From Amycolatopsis coloradensis (GTDB lineage Bacteria; Actinomycetota; Actinomycetes; Mycobacteriales; Pseudonocardiaceae), in NCBI RefSeq assembly GCF_001953865.1, contig NZ_MQUQ01000020.1, positions 142,126 to 206,125 on the forward strand: 64,000 nt of DNA, given 5' to 3'. The number at the start of each line of letters is the position of its first letter. The first letter of the stretch is position 1. Both the position numbers and the translations under genes were made by a program. A model generated the notes under the pieces. It was not told where the DNA came from. It searched no databases and saw only the letters and a program-made list of their open reading frames with translations. Positions 17,214 to 25,670 of the stretch are shown here, piece by piece.

Positions 17214-18575
17214 ATGGCCATCGGCTTCCTGGACCGTTCACGCATTGTCGCCCCGCCGGGCTGGAGCCGCTGGCTGGTGCCGCCCGCCGCGCTGGCGGTC
17301 CACCTGTCGATCGGGCAGGCGTACGCGTGGAGTGTCTTCAAACTCCCGCTGGAGAAGACCCTCGGGCTCACCGGCACGCAGAGCGCGCTCCCGTTCCAGC
17401 TCGGCATCGTGATGCTCGGGCTGTCGGCGGCGTTCGGCGGCACGCTGGTCGAGCGCAACGGGCCACGCTGGGCGATGTTCGTCTCGATGGTCTGCTTCAG
17501 CTCCGGCTTCCTGCTCTCCGCGCTCGGCGTGGCGACGTCGCAGTATTGGCTCGTCGTCCTCGGCTGGGGCGGGATCGGCGGCATCGGGCTCGGGATCGGC
17601 TACATCTCGCCGGTGTCGACGCTGATCAAATGGTTCCCGGACCGGCCGGGGATGGCCACCGGTATCGCGATCATGGGCTTCGGCGGCGGCGCGCTGATCG
17701 CCTCGCCGTGGTCGACGCAGATGCTGGGCGCGTCGCCGTGGACGATCGGGACGGTCGCCACGGCGTTCCTCGTGCACGGCCTGGTCTACGCGGTCTTCAT
17801 GACACTCGGCATCCTGCTGATCCGGGTGCCCGCCGACGGCTGGAAGCCGAAGGGCTGGGAACCGAAGACCGACCACGGCAACGCGATGATCACCACCGCG
17901 AACGTGTCGGCGCGCAACGCCATCAGGACACCGCAGTTCTGGTGTCTCTGGGTGGTCCTGTGCTTCAACGTGACCGCGGGCATCGGCATCCTGGAGAAGG
18001 CGTCGCCGATGATCGCGGACTTCTTCCGCGAGACCTCGACCCCGGTCGGCACCGCCGCCGCGGCCGGGTTCGTCGCGCTGCTCTCGCTCACCAACATGCT
18101 CGGCCGATTCGTCTGGTCGTCCACTTCGGACCTGGTGGGGCGCAAGAACATCTACCGGCTCTACCTTGGCGCCGGCGCACTGCTGTACCTCGTGATCGCG
18201 CTGACCACCAACGCCTCGAAGCTCGTGTTCGTCCTGTGCGCCATGCTGATCCTGTCCTTCTACGGCGGCGGCTTCGCGACGATCCCGGCCTATCTGAAGG
18301 ACCTCTTCGGCACCTACCAGGTGGGCGCGATCCACGGCAGGCTGCTGACCGCGTGGTCGATGGCGGGAGTGCTCGGGCCGCTGATCGTCAACGCCATCGC
18401 CGACAGCCAGAAGTCGGCGGGCAAGGTCGGCCCCGACCTCTACACGACGTCGCTGTTCATCATGATCGGCCTGCTGGTCGTCGGCTTCGTGGCCAACGAA
18501 CTGGTACGGCCGGTCAACCCGAAGTTCCACGAGCCGGCGTCGTCCGGCGAGCCCGCGAGGAGTGAGGCCCGATGA
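17214..18575 (+). CDS. OFA-family major facilitator (oxalate/formate antiporter-like)
   Basis: The 453-residue carrier has twelve predicted helices. It opens with the GQAYAWSVFKLPLEK segment of the oxalate:formate antiporter (OFA) family, and has RPGMATGI after helix 4 and GRFVWSSTSDLVGRK in the second half. It probably exchanges or imports a small carboxylate, but the substrate cannot be read from sequence. ATG 17214 has GGAGG six bases upstream, while a GTG 30 bp earlier has none. Its stop overlaps the start of a 42-residue partner. Divergence from fdhD suggests a formate or oxalate link. Confidence 0.88.
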   Translation: MAIGFLDRSRIVAPPGWSRWLVPPAALAVHLSIGQAYAWSVFKLPLEKTLGLTGTQSALPFQLGIVMLGLSAAFGGTLVERNGPRWAMFVSMVCFSSGFLLSALGVATSQYWLVVLGWGGIGGIGLGIGYISPVSTLIKWFPDRPGMATGIAIMGFGGGALIASPWSTQMLGASPWTIGTVATAFLVHGLVYAVFMTLGILLIRVPADGWKPKGWEPKTDHGNAMITTANVSARNAIRTPQFWCLWVVLCFNVTAGIGILEKASPMIADFFRETSTPVGTAAAAGFVALLSLTNMLGRFVWSSTSDLVGRKNIYRLYLGAGALLYLVIALTTNASKLVFVLCAMLILSFYGGGFATIPAYLKDLFGTYQVGAIHGRLLTAWSMAGVLGPLIVNAIADSQKSAGKVGPDLYTTSLFIMIGLLVVGFVANELVRPVNPKFHEPASSGEPARSEAR

Positions 18576-18700
18576 CCGAACAGGCTCCCGAACGCCGTCG
18601 CACCGGGCTGATGGTCTTCGCGTGGCTGTGGGTCGCGCTCCCGTTCGCGTACGGCGTCTACGAACTGTTCCGGAAGGTGGTTCAGCTCTTCGGTGGCTGA
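18572..18700 (+). CDS. MFS transporter small subunit, 42 residues
   Basis: ATGA overlap with the transporter stop gives coupled translation of a 42-residue, single-helix protein. A charged N-terminus (EQAPERRRTG) precedes a helix (LMVFAWLWVALPFAYGVYEL) and a short basic tail. Short proteins of this type are known next to OFA-family carriers and are named MFS transporter small subunits. Their job is not established, but assembly or stability of the carrier is likely. It is short enough for routine gene calling to miss it. Confidence 0.8.
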   Translation: MTEQAPERRRTGLMVFAWLWVALPFAYGVYELFRKVVQLFGG

Positions 18701-18718
18701 CCCGCGTAGGGTCGGGCC

Positions 18719-19477
18719 GTGGGTGTCTTGGTGACCGGGGCGTCGCGCGGTATCGGCCGCGCGATCGCCCGCGCTTTCGCGGAAAAGGGCGACCGAGTCG
18801 CCGTCCACTACGCCTCGAACCAGGAGGACGCCGAGCGGACGTTCGGCGGGCTTCCGGGTTCCGGCCACGGTCTCGTCCGGGGCGATCTCTCCGATCCCGA
18901 AGTGGCACAACGGATCGCGGAGGAGGCCGAGGACCTGGTCGGCGGGGTCGACGTCCTGGTGAACAACGCCGCCTTCGCGCCGTCGCCCGCGTCGGCACAT
19001 CCCGTCGCCGAAGTGTCCTATGCGGACTGGCAGCGGCTCTGGCGGCGGATGGTCGACGTCAACGTGCTCGGCACGGCGAACGTGACCTACTGCGTGGCAC
19101 GGCACATGATCGACCGCGGCGTGCCCGGCCGCGTGGTCAACATCGGCTCGCGGGGCGCCTTCAAGGGCGAGCCCGAGTTCCCGGCGTACGGTGCGAGCAA
19201 GGCCGCGCTGCACTCGTTCGGGCAGTCGCTCGCCGTCGCTCTTGCCCCGCACGGGATCGCGGTGACCTCGGTCGCGCCCGGTTTCACCGCCACGGACCGG
19301 GTCGCGATCAAGCTCGAAGGCGAGAGCGGCGAGGCCCTGCGCGGGCAGAGCCCGTTCGGCCGGGTCGGCACGCCGGAAGAGGTCGCGGCGGCGGTGCTCT
19401 ACCTCGCCTCGGCCGAGGCCGCGTGGGCGTCCGGCGCGATCCTCGACCTGAACGGGGCCTCGCATCTGCGGATGTGA
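18719..19477 (+). CDS. Short-chain dehydrogenase/reductase
   Basis: The 252-residue Rossmann-fold oxidoreductase has the cofactor motif TGASRGIG near residue 6, NNAA near 78, and the catalytic Tyr-x3-Lys as YGASK, with the Ser in NIGSRG. It resembles 3-oxoacyl-ACP reductases and related SDRs. The substrate is unknown. The GTG start lies 6 bp after TAGGGT, which may be a -10 box of a leaderless transcript or act as a ribosome site. It follows the small-subunit gene by 18 bp and could also belong to that operon. Confidence 0.88.
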   Translation: MGVLVTGASRGIGRAIARAFAEKGDRVAVHYASNQEDAERTFGGLPGSGHGLVRGDLSDPEVAQRIAEEAEDLVGGVDVLVNNAAFAPSPASAHPVAEVSYADWQRLWRRMVDVNVLGTANVTYCVARHMIDRGVPGRVVNIGSRGAFKGEPEFPAYGASKAALHSFGQSLAVALAPHGIAVTSVAPGFTATDRVAIKLEGESGEALRGQSPFGRVGTPEEVAAAVLYLASAEAAWASGAILDLNGASHLRM

Positions 19478-19510
19478 AGTGGATCACTCATGCAGCAATG
19501 ACGGTCTCCC

Positions 19511-20932
19511 GTGCGTCACAGGAGCGTGCACAAGCTGGGGAAGGTCCTCGTCGCCGCGCTCGCGGTGGCCGTGTTCAGCGGGACCGCGTATGGGTACTCG
19601 ACGGTGAGTTCGCTGGACGGCATCACCCGCGAGGACGTGATCGAGTCGCCGGATCCGGGAGAACGGCCCGCCGACGGTTCGCTGGACATCCTGCTGGTCG
19701 GGCGCGATTCGCGGACCGACGACAACGGCAACCCGCTGTCCCCGGAGATGCTGCGTGAGCTGCGCGTCGGCGCGAACGGCGACGACTTGACCGACACGCT
19801 CATCGTGCTTCGCATCCCCAATGGCCAGAAGGCGGTGAAGGCCTTCTCGATTCCGCGCGACTCCTGGGTCGCGGAGCCGGGGACAAAGGACAAGACCAAG
19901 ATCAACGGGATCTTCGGGCACGCCAAGTTCGCTTCGGCGAGTGCGCAGCGCGAGGCGGGCAAGACCGACAAGGCGGAGATCGACAAGGTGGCGATCACGG
20001 CCGCGCGGAAGGCGACCTTGAAGGCGGTCGAGGACCTCACCGGCGTCAAGATCGACCACTTCGCCGAGGTCAACCTGCAGAGTTTCTACGACATCAGCAA
20101 GGCCGTCGGCGGGGTCGAGGTGTGCTTGAACAGGGCGACCAAGGACCGCAAGTCCGGGGCGGACTTCCCGGCGGGCAAGCAGACGATCCAGGGCGCCGAC
20201 GCGCTGGCCTTCGTCCGCCAGCGGGAGGATCTGCCTCGCAGCGACCTCGACCGGGTGCGCCGTCAGCAGGTGTTCCTCGCGGGGCTGGCGAAGCAGGTGC
20301 TCTCCGCCGGGACGCTCGCCAACCCGGCTCGCGTCTCCGAACTGATCGACGCGGTGAAACGTTCTGTCGTGCTCGACGGTTCGTGGGACCTGTTCGACTT
20401 CGTCCGGCAGATGCAGGGTGTCAGCGGCGGCGGCATCGCCTTCGACACGATCCCGGTGGTCAACCCCGACTACCGCTACAACCCCAAGCAGCCGACCGCG
20501 ACCGCCGTGCAGGTCGATCCCGCGCAGGTGCGCGCCTTCGCCGCGTCGCTGATCGGCGCCCAGCCCACGACACCGCAGGCGCCGCCCGCCGGGCCGAAGG
20601 TCGACGTCGTCAACGCGAGCGGCAAGGACGGTCTCGCCGCTCGCGTCTCGGATGTCTTGGCGGAGAAGGGATTCGGCAAGGGCGAGATGACGGCCGAGGC
20701 CGGACGGCGGACCTCCGTCGTCCGGTTCAGCGACGCGTCCGGGCCCGCCACGGAGATCGCGAAACTGCTCGGCGGGCTGGAAACCCAGAAGGCCGATTCC
20801 GTCGCGGCGGGCCATGTCCAGGTCGTCCTCGGACAGGTCTACAAGGGACCGGGTGTCTCCGCGGGTGGCGGGGCGGCCGGGGTCCGGACCGACCAGCCCA
20901 TCACCTCCGACGACACCGGGTGCATCAACTGA
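19511..20932 (+). CDS. LytR-CpsA-Psr (LCP) family cell-wall ligase
   Basis: The 473-residue envelope protein has a short cytoplasmic tail, one N-terminal membrane helix (about 10-29) and an LCP domain (about 55-290). The domain shows LLVGRDSR, FSIPRDSW, the arginine-rich lipid-phosphate site RQREDLPRSDLDRVRRQQ, and INGIFGHA. A C-terminal LytR_C domain follows (about 365-450, VDVVNASGKDGLA). LCP enzymes attach polymers such as arabinogalactan from lipid carriers to peptidoglycan. The GTG start has only a weak ribosome site. It lies 33 bp after the SDR gene. Confidence 0.93.
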   Translation: MRHRSVHKLGKVLVAALAVAVFSGTAYGYSTVSSLDGITREDVIESPDPGERPADGSLDILLVGRDSRTDDNGNPLSPEMLRELRVGANGDDLTDTLIVLRIPNGQKAVKAFSIPRDSWVAEPGTKDKTKINGIFGHAKFASASAQREAGKTDKAEIDKVAITAARKATLKAVEDLTGVKIDHFAEVNLQSFYDISKAVGGVEVCLNRATKDRKSGADFPAGKQTIQGADALAFVRQREDLPRSDLDRVRRQQVFLAGLAKQVLSAGTLANPARVSELIDAVKRSVVLDGSWDLFDFVRQMQGVSGGGIAFDTIPVVNPDYRYNPKQPTATAVQVDPAQVRAFAASLIGAQPTTPQAPPAGPKVDVVNASGKDGLAARVSDVLAEKGFGKGEMTAEAGRRTSVVRFSDASGPATEIAKLLGGLETQKADSVAAGHVQVVLGQVYKGPGVSAGGGAAGVRTDQPITSDDTGCIN

Positions 20933-20935
20933 CAG

Positions 20936-21025
20936 CTATTCCCCCGGCGGCATCTTGCCGTTCTTGGCGACAGGAAGACCGAGCTGGGTCGGCTCGGTGA
21001 TGACGACCTCCTCGCGGATCAGCAC
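20936..21025 (-). CDS. Possible 29-residue small protein
   Basis: A GTG-started frame of 29 codons lies convergent to the LCP gene and 25 bp after the SMI1 gene stop. The product begins with LIREEVVITEPTQLG and ends with KMPPGE. A -10-like TAGGCT (21048-21053) and a GGCGG ribosome site could serve it. It matches no family that I recognise. It may be a real short gene or chance. Confidence 0.3.
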   Translation of the reverse strand: MLIREEVVITEPTQLGLPVAKNGKMPPGE

Positions 21026-21050
21026 GGTCCGAAACCGCCAAGCGGGCAGC

Positions 21051-22610
21051 CTAAGGTGCGGTCAACCTTCCTGACGCTTCGACGACTTCGGGCGCGGGGC
21101 CGTCCGGGCGAAGCTTTCGGCGCAACCGCACTATTTCCGCGATCGGGGCGCCGCCGGTGATCTCGATCGCGGCCAGCGACGGCAACGTGACCCCGGCGTC
21201 CAGCAGGCGCCGCACCTGTCCGTCGTCCAGCGTGAGCACGCGCAACGACGTCAGTTCGCCGACGCGTTCCAAATCCGGCACATCGAGACCGGCCAAATTC
21301 AGTCTGGTCAACGCGGGGAGTTCGGTCAGCGGCCCGAAATCGATCGGATGTGTCACCTTGGCGAGCGAAAGGCTCCACAGGGCCGGATGCCCGGCGAGCC
21401 CGGTGAGGTCCACCTTCGAGGCTTCGATGCTCGCCGCTTCGAGCACCGGGAACCCGGCGAGGTTCGTGACGACGGAATCGGCGCGGTTGACGCGAAGATG
21501 ACGCAGCGAAGACAGCGGGTTCAGGACCGCCAGATCCACCGACCCGGGGTCGTTGAGATACAGCTCCTGGACGAGTCCGGGATCGGCGACGTCGCCGAGG
21601 TCCGTCGTCTCGGTCAGCACCTGGTCGTGCTCGCGGGCGGACTCGCGGTGGAAGGCGGCGTCGGCGACGAGATAGGGCGAGTCGGGCTTGTCGTCGTACT
21701 CGCCCGCTCGCAGCGCGCGGAGGACCTCTTCGATCATCTCGGTGATCGAGGCCGCGACGTACCGGATCGGGCCCCAGACGTTCCGTCCGTACTCCAGAAC
21801 CTGGCCGCTCTGGCCGCTTTCCGCCGGATCGAGATCCACGGCGACGTAGTCACCGGCGTGATCACTGCCGAAGGTGATCCACCAGTCGTCGCGGGACAAC
21901 CGTTTCACCCGGCCCGCGGGCGGGGTCTCGAAGACGACGCCTTCGTCGAGAACACGGTCTTGCCAGCCACCGGAACCGGGATCGCCGCCGAAGTACTGTT
22001 CGACGAGCCGGTGCAGCGGATCGTGGGAGTACCGGCCCAGCAGTCCGGATTCGTTGTCCCAGCCCGTCACGCGGTACAGCGCGCGAAGATCTTCGGGCAG
22101 CCGCGCGCCGATCCGTTCCTCGGCTTCGGCGAGTTCGGCTTCCGTGCGGCCGGGCTCCCACTTCGGCGCGTGCCCCTTGATCTCCTTGTACAGCCCGGAG
22201 AATTCGTCGGCGAGCGCGGTGACCCGCGCGAGCACGGCCGGGTCGGTCGGCGCGCCGGTCGGCCGTGACCGCTCCGGCAGCGGGAGACCGGGCAGCGGAT
22301 GCCCCGGATAGCGGAAGTCCTGATCGAAGACGAGCCACGCGGGCGACATGCGGCCCACGTCGGGCGTCGCGATGAAGGTGTAGTCGCCGGTGCGGCTCAG
22401 CCGGAGTTCGTAGACCGACGCAGGCAACGGACGGACCAGGTCCGACAGCGCCATCATGTCGGGATTCAGGTACCGGCCGCTCCCCGTCTCCGCCTGCAGC
22501 GAGAACCCGCCGCCGGTGTGGTCGATCCGCAGTACCGCGGTGGTCCAGTCCGATTTGATGCACGCGTACAGCACTCTCGCCATTTCGCGGGCGACGTCCC
22601 CAGGAATCAT
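21051..22610 (-). CDS. SMI1/KNR4-family protein with leucine-rich C-terminal part
   Basis: This 519-residue protein has no signal or membrane segment. The middle (about 145-300) resembles the SMI1/KNR4 fold, with EERIGARLPEDLRALYRVTGWDNE and a later FGSDHAGDYVAVDLDP, as seen in toxin-immunity and regulatory proteins. Residues 365-500 form several Leu-rich turns of about 20-22 residues (LRHLRVNRAD, LWSLSLAKV, LTRLNLAGLDVPD), like bacterial leucine-rich repeats. Its ATG overlaps the stop of the molybdopterin oxidoreductase (ATGA), so the two are translationally coupled. Whether it is an immunity, scaffold or regulatory protein is unknown. No toxin gene is visible nearby. Confidence 0.75.
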   Translation of the reverse strand: MIPGDVAREMARVLYACIKSDWTTAVLRIDHTGGGFSLQAETGSGRYLNPDMMALSDLVRPLPASVYELRLSRTGDYTFIATPDVGRMSPAWLVFDQDFRYPGHPLPGLPLPERSRPTGAPTDPAVLARVTALADEFSGLYKEIKGHAPKWEPGRTEAELAEAEERIGARLPEDLRALYRVTGWDNESGLLGRYSHDPLHRLVEQYFGGDPGSGGWQDRVLDEGVVFETPPAGRVKRLSRDDWWITFGSDHAGDYVAVDLDPAESGQSGQVLEYGRNVWGPIRYVAASITEMIEEVLRALRAGEYDDKPDSPYLVADAAFHRESAREHDQVLTETTDLGDVADPGLVQELYLNDPGSVDLAVLNPLSSLRHLRVNRADSVVTNLAGFPVLEAASIEASKVDLTGLAGHPALWSLSLAKVTHPIDFGPLTELPALTRLNLAGLDVPDLERVGELTSLRVLTLDDGQVRRLLDAGVTLPSLAAIEITGGAPIAEIVRLRRKLRPDGPAPEVVEASGRLTAP

Positions 22611-24922
22611 GGGGTGGAATGTAGCGGCTCCAGCCGGACCACGATCGCCTTCGACACCGGGGTGTTCGACTTGTCGGCCACCGAATCCAGCGGCACCAAG
22701 GCGTTCGCCTCGGGGAAGTACGCCGCGGCGCAGCCTCGTGCCGTGGGATACGAGACCACGCGGAAGCCCGGGGCCCGGCGGTCGCCGTCCCGCCACTCCG
22801 AGACGAGGTCGACCATCGCGCCGTCGGCCAGTCCGAGCGAGACCAGGTCGTCGGGGCTGACCAGCACCACGCGCCGGGCGTCCTCGATCCCGCGGTAGCG
22901 GTCGGAAAGGCCGTAGATCGTGGTGTTGTACTGGTCGTGGCTGCGTATCGTCTGCAGCAGCAGCCTGCCCTCGGGCACCTTGGGGTACTCGAGTTCGGAG
23001 ACGGTGAAGTTCGCCTTGCCGTTGGCGGTTCCGTTGAACTGCCGGGAGTCGCGCGGCGCGTTCGGGAGGACGAATCCGTCGGGCTCGCGGACACGGGCGT
23101 TGTAGTCGTGGCAGCCGGGGACCACGCGCGCGATCCGGTCGCGGACGAGGTCGTAGTCGGCGTGGAAATCCCGCCACGGCACGGCGTGCCCGGGACCGAA
23201 GAGCGCTTCCGCGAGGTGGCAGATGATCGCGACCTCCGAAAGCAGGTGCTCACTGGCGGGGGTCAGCCTGCCGCGTGAGGTGTGGACCTGCGACATGGAG
23301 TCCTCGACGGTGACGAACTGCTCGCCGCCGGCCTGGGTGTCGCGTTCGGTGCGGCCGAGGGTCGGCAGGATCAGCGCGGTCTCGCCGGGGACGACGTGCG
23401 AACGGTTCAGCTTGGTCGACACGTGCGCTGTCAGCGAGCACGACTTGAGCGCCTTCTCGGTCAGCTCGGTGTCCGGTGTGGCGGAGGCGAAGTTGCCGCC
23501 GACGGCGAAGAAGACCTTGCCCTTGCCGTCCCGCATCGCGCGGATCGCGGCGACGGTGTCGTAGCCGTGCTCGCGCGGGACCTCGATGCCGAACTCTTCG
23601 TCGAGGCTGTCCATGAACGACTCCGGCATCTTCTCCCAGATGCCCATCGTCCGGTCGCCCTGGACGTTGGAGTGCCCGCGCACCGGGCACAGGCCAGCGC
23701 CCGGCTCGCCGATCATGCCGCGCACCAGCGCCAGGTTCGCGACCTCGGAGATGGTCTGCACCGCGTGCTTGTGCTGGGTCAGGCCCATCGCCCAGCAGTA
23801 GATGGTCCGCCGCGACGTCGCGATCATCCGCGCCAGCCGCTCGATCTGCGCACGCGGCAGCCCGGTCGCGGTACCGACCTCGGTCCAGTCGATCTCCCGC
23901 AGATGCTCCGCGTAGTCCTCGAACCCTTCGGTGGACGACTCGACGAACGCGCGGTCGACGATCGTGCCGGGCGTCTCCTGCTCCCATTTCAGCAGAAGAT
24001 GTCCGATCGCCTGGAACAGCGCGAGATCGCCGCCGAGCCGGATCTGCGCGAACTCGTCGGCCAGCGGGGTGCCCTTGCCGATCACGCCCCGGACGTTCTG
24101 CGGGTTCTTGAACCGCATCAGACCGGCTTCGGGCAGCGGGTTGACCGCCATGATCTTCGCGCCGTTGCCCTTGGCCTCTTCCAGGGCGGACAGCATGCGC
24201 GGATGGTTGGTGCCCGGATTCTGGCCGACCACCACGATCAGGTCCGCCTTGTGGATGTCGGCGAGCGTGACCGAGCCCTTGCCGATCCCGGTCGTGGCCG
24301 CGAGCGCGGCGCCGGAGGACTCATGGCACATGTTGGAGCAGTCGGGGAGGTTGTTCGTGCCGTAGGAGCGCACGAGCAACTGGTAGAGGAACGCGGCCTC
24401 GTTGCTGGTGCGGCCGGAGGTGTAGAAGATCGCCTCGTTCGGGTCCTGGAGCGCGCGGAGTTCGTCCGCGACCAGGGTGAAGGCGTCGTCCCAGGAGATC
24501 GGTTCGTAGTGCGAAGCCCCTTCGCGCAGCACGAACGGCTCGGTGATCCGGCCCTGCTGGCCGAGCCAGAAGTCGGTCTTCTCCGCCAGGTCCTGGATGG
24601 AGTGCTCGGCGAAGAACTCGCGGCCGACCCGGCGTTTGGTCGCCTCCTCGGCGACCGCCTTGGCGCCGTTCTCGCAGAACTCCGCGAGCTTGCGGTGCTC
24701 GCCGTCGACCTCGCGCGGCTCCGGCCAGGCACAGCCCGGACAGTCGAAGCCGTCGCGCTGGTTCAGCAGGCGCAGCGTCTTGACCGTGCGCGCGGCGCCC
24801 ATCTGCTCCACGCCGCGCTTCAGGGAGACGGCGACCCCAGGTATCCCGGCCGCCCAGCCCTTCGGTTTCCCGACTTCGAGCTGGGTCTCGTCAACGTCGT
24901 TCGCGGGTGCTTCGCGGGTCAT
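22607..24922 (-). CDS. FdhF/YdeP-family molybdopterin oxidoreductase
   Basis: The 771-residue enzyme is like the alpha subunit of formate dehydrogenase. A Cys pair in CPGC (61 and 64) replaces the usual four-Cys cluster motif, which is typical of the YdeP subfamily. Molybdopterin-binding segments include TSGRTSNEAAF, NMCHESSG, VVVGQNPGTNHPR and GHSNVQGDRT. No membrane or iron-sulfur partner subunit is next to it, so its electron acceptor is unknown. ATG 24922 starts MTREAPANDVDE. An upstream in-frame opening would read through a tandem repeat. FdhD, at 16.3 kb, may activate it. Its stop is fused to the SMI1 gene start. Confidence 0.9.
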   Translation of the reverse strand: MTREAPANDVDETQLEVGKPKGWAAGIPGVAVSLKRGVEQMGAARTVKTLRLLNQRDGFDCPGCAWPEPREVDGEHRKLAEFCENGAKAVAEEATKRRVGREFFAEHSIQDLAEKTDFWLGQQGRITEPFVLREGASHYEPISWDDAFTLVADELRALQDPNEAIFYTSGRTSNEAAFLYQLLVRSYGTNNLPDCSNMCHESSGAALAATTGIGKGSVTLADIHKADLIVVVGQNPGTNHPRMLSALEEAKGNGAKIMAVNPLPEAGLMRFKNPQNVRGVIGKGTPLADEFAQIRLGGDLALFQAIGHLLLKWEQETPGTIVDRAFVESSTEGFEDYAEHLREIDWTEVGTATGLPRAQIERLARMIATSRRTIYCWAMGLTQHKHAVQTISEVANLALVRGMIGEPGAGLCPVRGHSNVQGDRTMGIWEKMPESFMDSLDEEFGIEVPREHGYDTVAAIRAMRDGKGKVFFAVGGNFASATPDTELTEKALKSCSLTAHVSTKLNRSHVVPGETALILPTLGRTERDTQAGGEQFVTVEDSMSQVHTSRGRLTPASEHLLSEVAIICHLAEALFGPGHAVPWRDFHADYDLVRDRIARVVPGCHDYNARVREPDGFVLPNAPRDSRQFNGTANGKANFTVSELEYPKVPEGRLLLQTIRSHDQYNTTIYGLSDRYRGIEDARRVVLVSPDDLVSLGLADGAMVDLVSEWRDGDRRAPGFRVVSYPTARGCAAAYFPEANALVPLDSVADKSNTPVSKAIVVRLEPLHSTP

Positions 24923-24973
24923 GCCCCCATCGTGCGCCTTACCGCTCCCGCGCGCGACCGAGGGGTGTCGTCC

Positions 24974-25036
24974 GTCCAAGCACGCGTGTTTGCCATTCAG
25001 GCACGCGTGATCGCCGTCCAAGCACGGGTGATCGCC
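24974..25036. repeat. Three tandem 21-bp repeats
   Basis: Three 21-bp units (24974-24994, 24995-25015, 25016-25036) share GCACGCGTG, or GCACGGGTG in the third, and end in GCC. The centre CACGCGTG is itself palindromic. The block fills most of the gap between the oxidoreductase gene and the 108-residue membrane-protein gene and may act on expression of the former. Confidence 0.8.
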
Positions 25037-25037
25037 G

Positions 25038-25364
25038 CTAGGCGTCCGTGACGCTCCGTGTGATCTGCGATTCGTCCAGCGGGAACCAAGGCGTGTCGTT
25101 GACGCCGCGCTCCTGCACCGCGTTCACCGTCACCGCGGCCGCGACCAGCACGACGAGGCCGACGATCGCGGCGATCCCCGGCCACCGGTTCGAACCCGGC
25201 TCCCGGTAACCGCCACCGGATACCCCGGCCACCTTGCGCTGCTTACGGCGCTTCTTCTTGAGTTCCTTCTTCGCGCCGAGCCAGGCGTCCAGTTCGGCGT
25301 GCTTCTGCCAATTCGGGTCGACCAGGTCCGGATGGGTCTCGATGCGCCGGTCTTCTTCGTCCAT
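25038..25364 (-). CDS. Hypothetical protein with one membrane helix
   Basis: This is a 108-residue protein. An acidic N-terminus (MDEEDRRIETHPDLVDPNW) leads into a very basic Lys/Arg stretch (KKELKKKRRKQRK), then one helix (IAAIVGLVVLVAAAVTVNAV) and a short outside tail. The charge pattern predicts the N-terminus inside the cell. AGAGGA precedes the ATG. The family is not recognised and the function is unknown. It probably shares a promoter with nothing else, because the tandem repeats follow it. Confidence 0.7.
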   Translation of the reverse strand: MDEEDRRIETHPDLVDPNWQKHAELDAWLGAKKELKKKRRKQRKVAGVSGGGYREPGSNRWPGIAAIVGLVVLVAAAVTVNAVQERGVNDTPWFPLDESQITRSVTDA

Positions 25365-25670
25365 CTCGGTCCTCTTCCCCCGGTTCGGCTACTCGCAGTC
25401 GCCCGTCGACGGGTTTGCTCTTGTCAGCGTACTGGGGCGCGAGGATGCCGGCCTTGATCGCGTCACACGCCATGTTCGAGGCCCTGTTCGTCGCGAAGGA
25501 ACGGGACGATGTCCGACGGCGTCCGGGCTTCGCTCGGAAGGGCGTCGAAGGCGTAGGCGCGGTCGTGTAGCTGGCGTGGACGATCAGCTCGCCCTCCCCT
25601 CATCGGCTGGGAAGGGCGAGCGTTACGGCCGGTGAGGAACTCGCCAGTGAGGGTTCGTAGACTTGACAAT
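25365..25670. other. Intergenic region before valS
   Basis: Short frames exist on both strands, but none is convincing. A minus-strand frame ending at 25463 has a protein-like C-terminal half but no ribosome site. A 9-bp stem (GCTCGCCCT 25587-25595 with AGGGCGAGC 25613-25621) lies 50 bp before valS and could be a terminator or attenuator. No T-box features were found. Confidence 0.4.
25658..25663 (+). promoter_or_regulatory. -10 box for leaderless valS transcript
   Basis: TAGACT sits 7 bp before the valS GTG, and no ribosome site stands in the usual window. This spacing is what leaderless actinobacterial transcripts show. The -35 region is poor. Confidence 0.55.

Noticed and set aside
25180..25200. 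GGTTCGAAC, like a tRNA T-loop
   Set aside because: It lies inside a coding gene, and no acceptor or anticodon stems flank it.
25463..25669. 68-residue minus-strand frame before valS
   Set aside because: No ribosome site, overlaps the valS promoter and start, and no family similarity.
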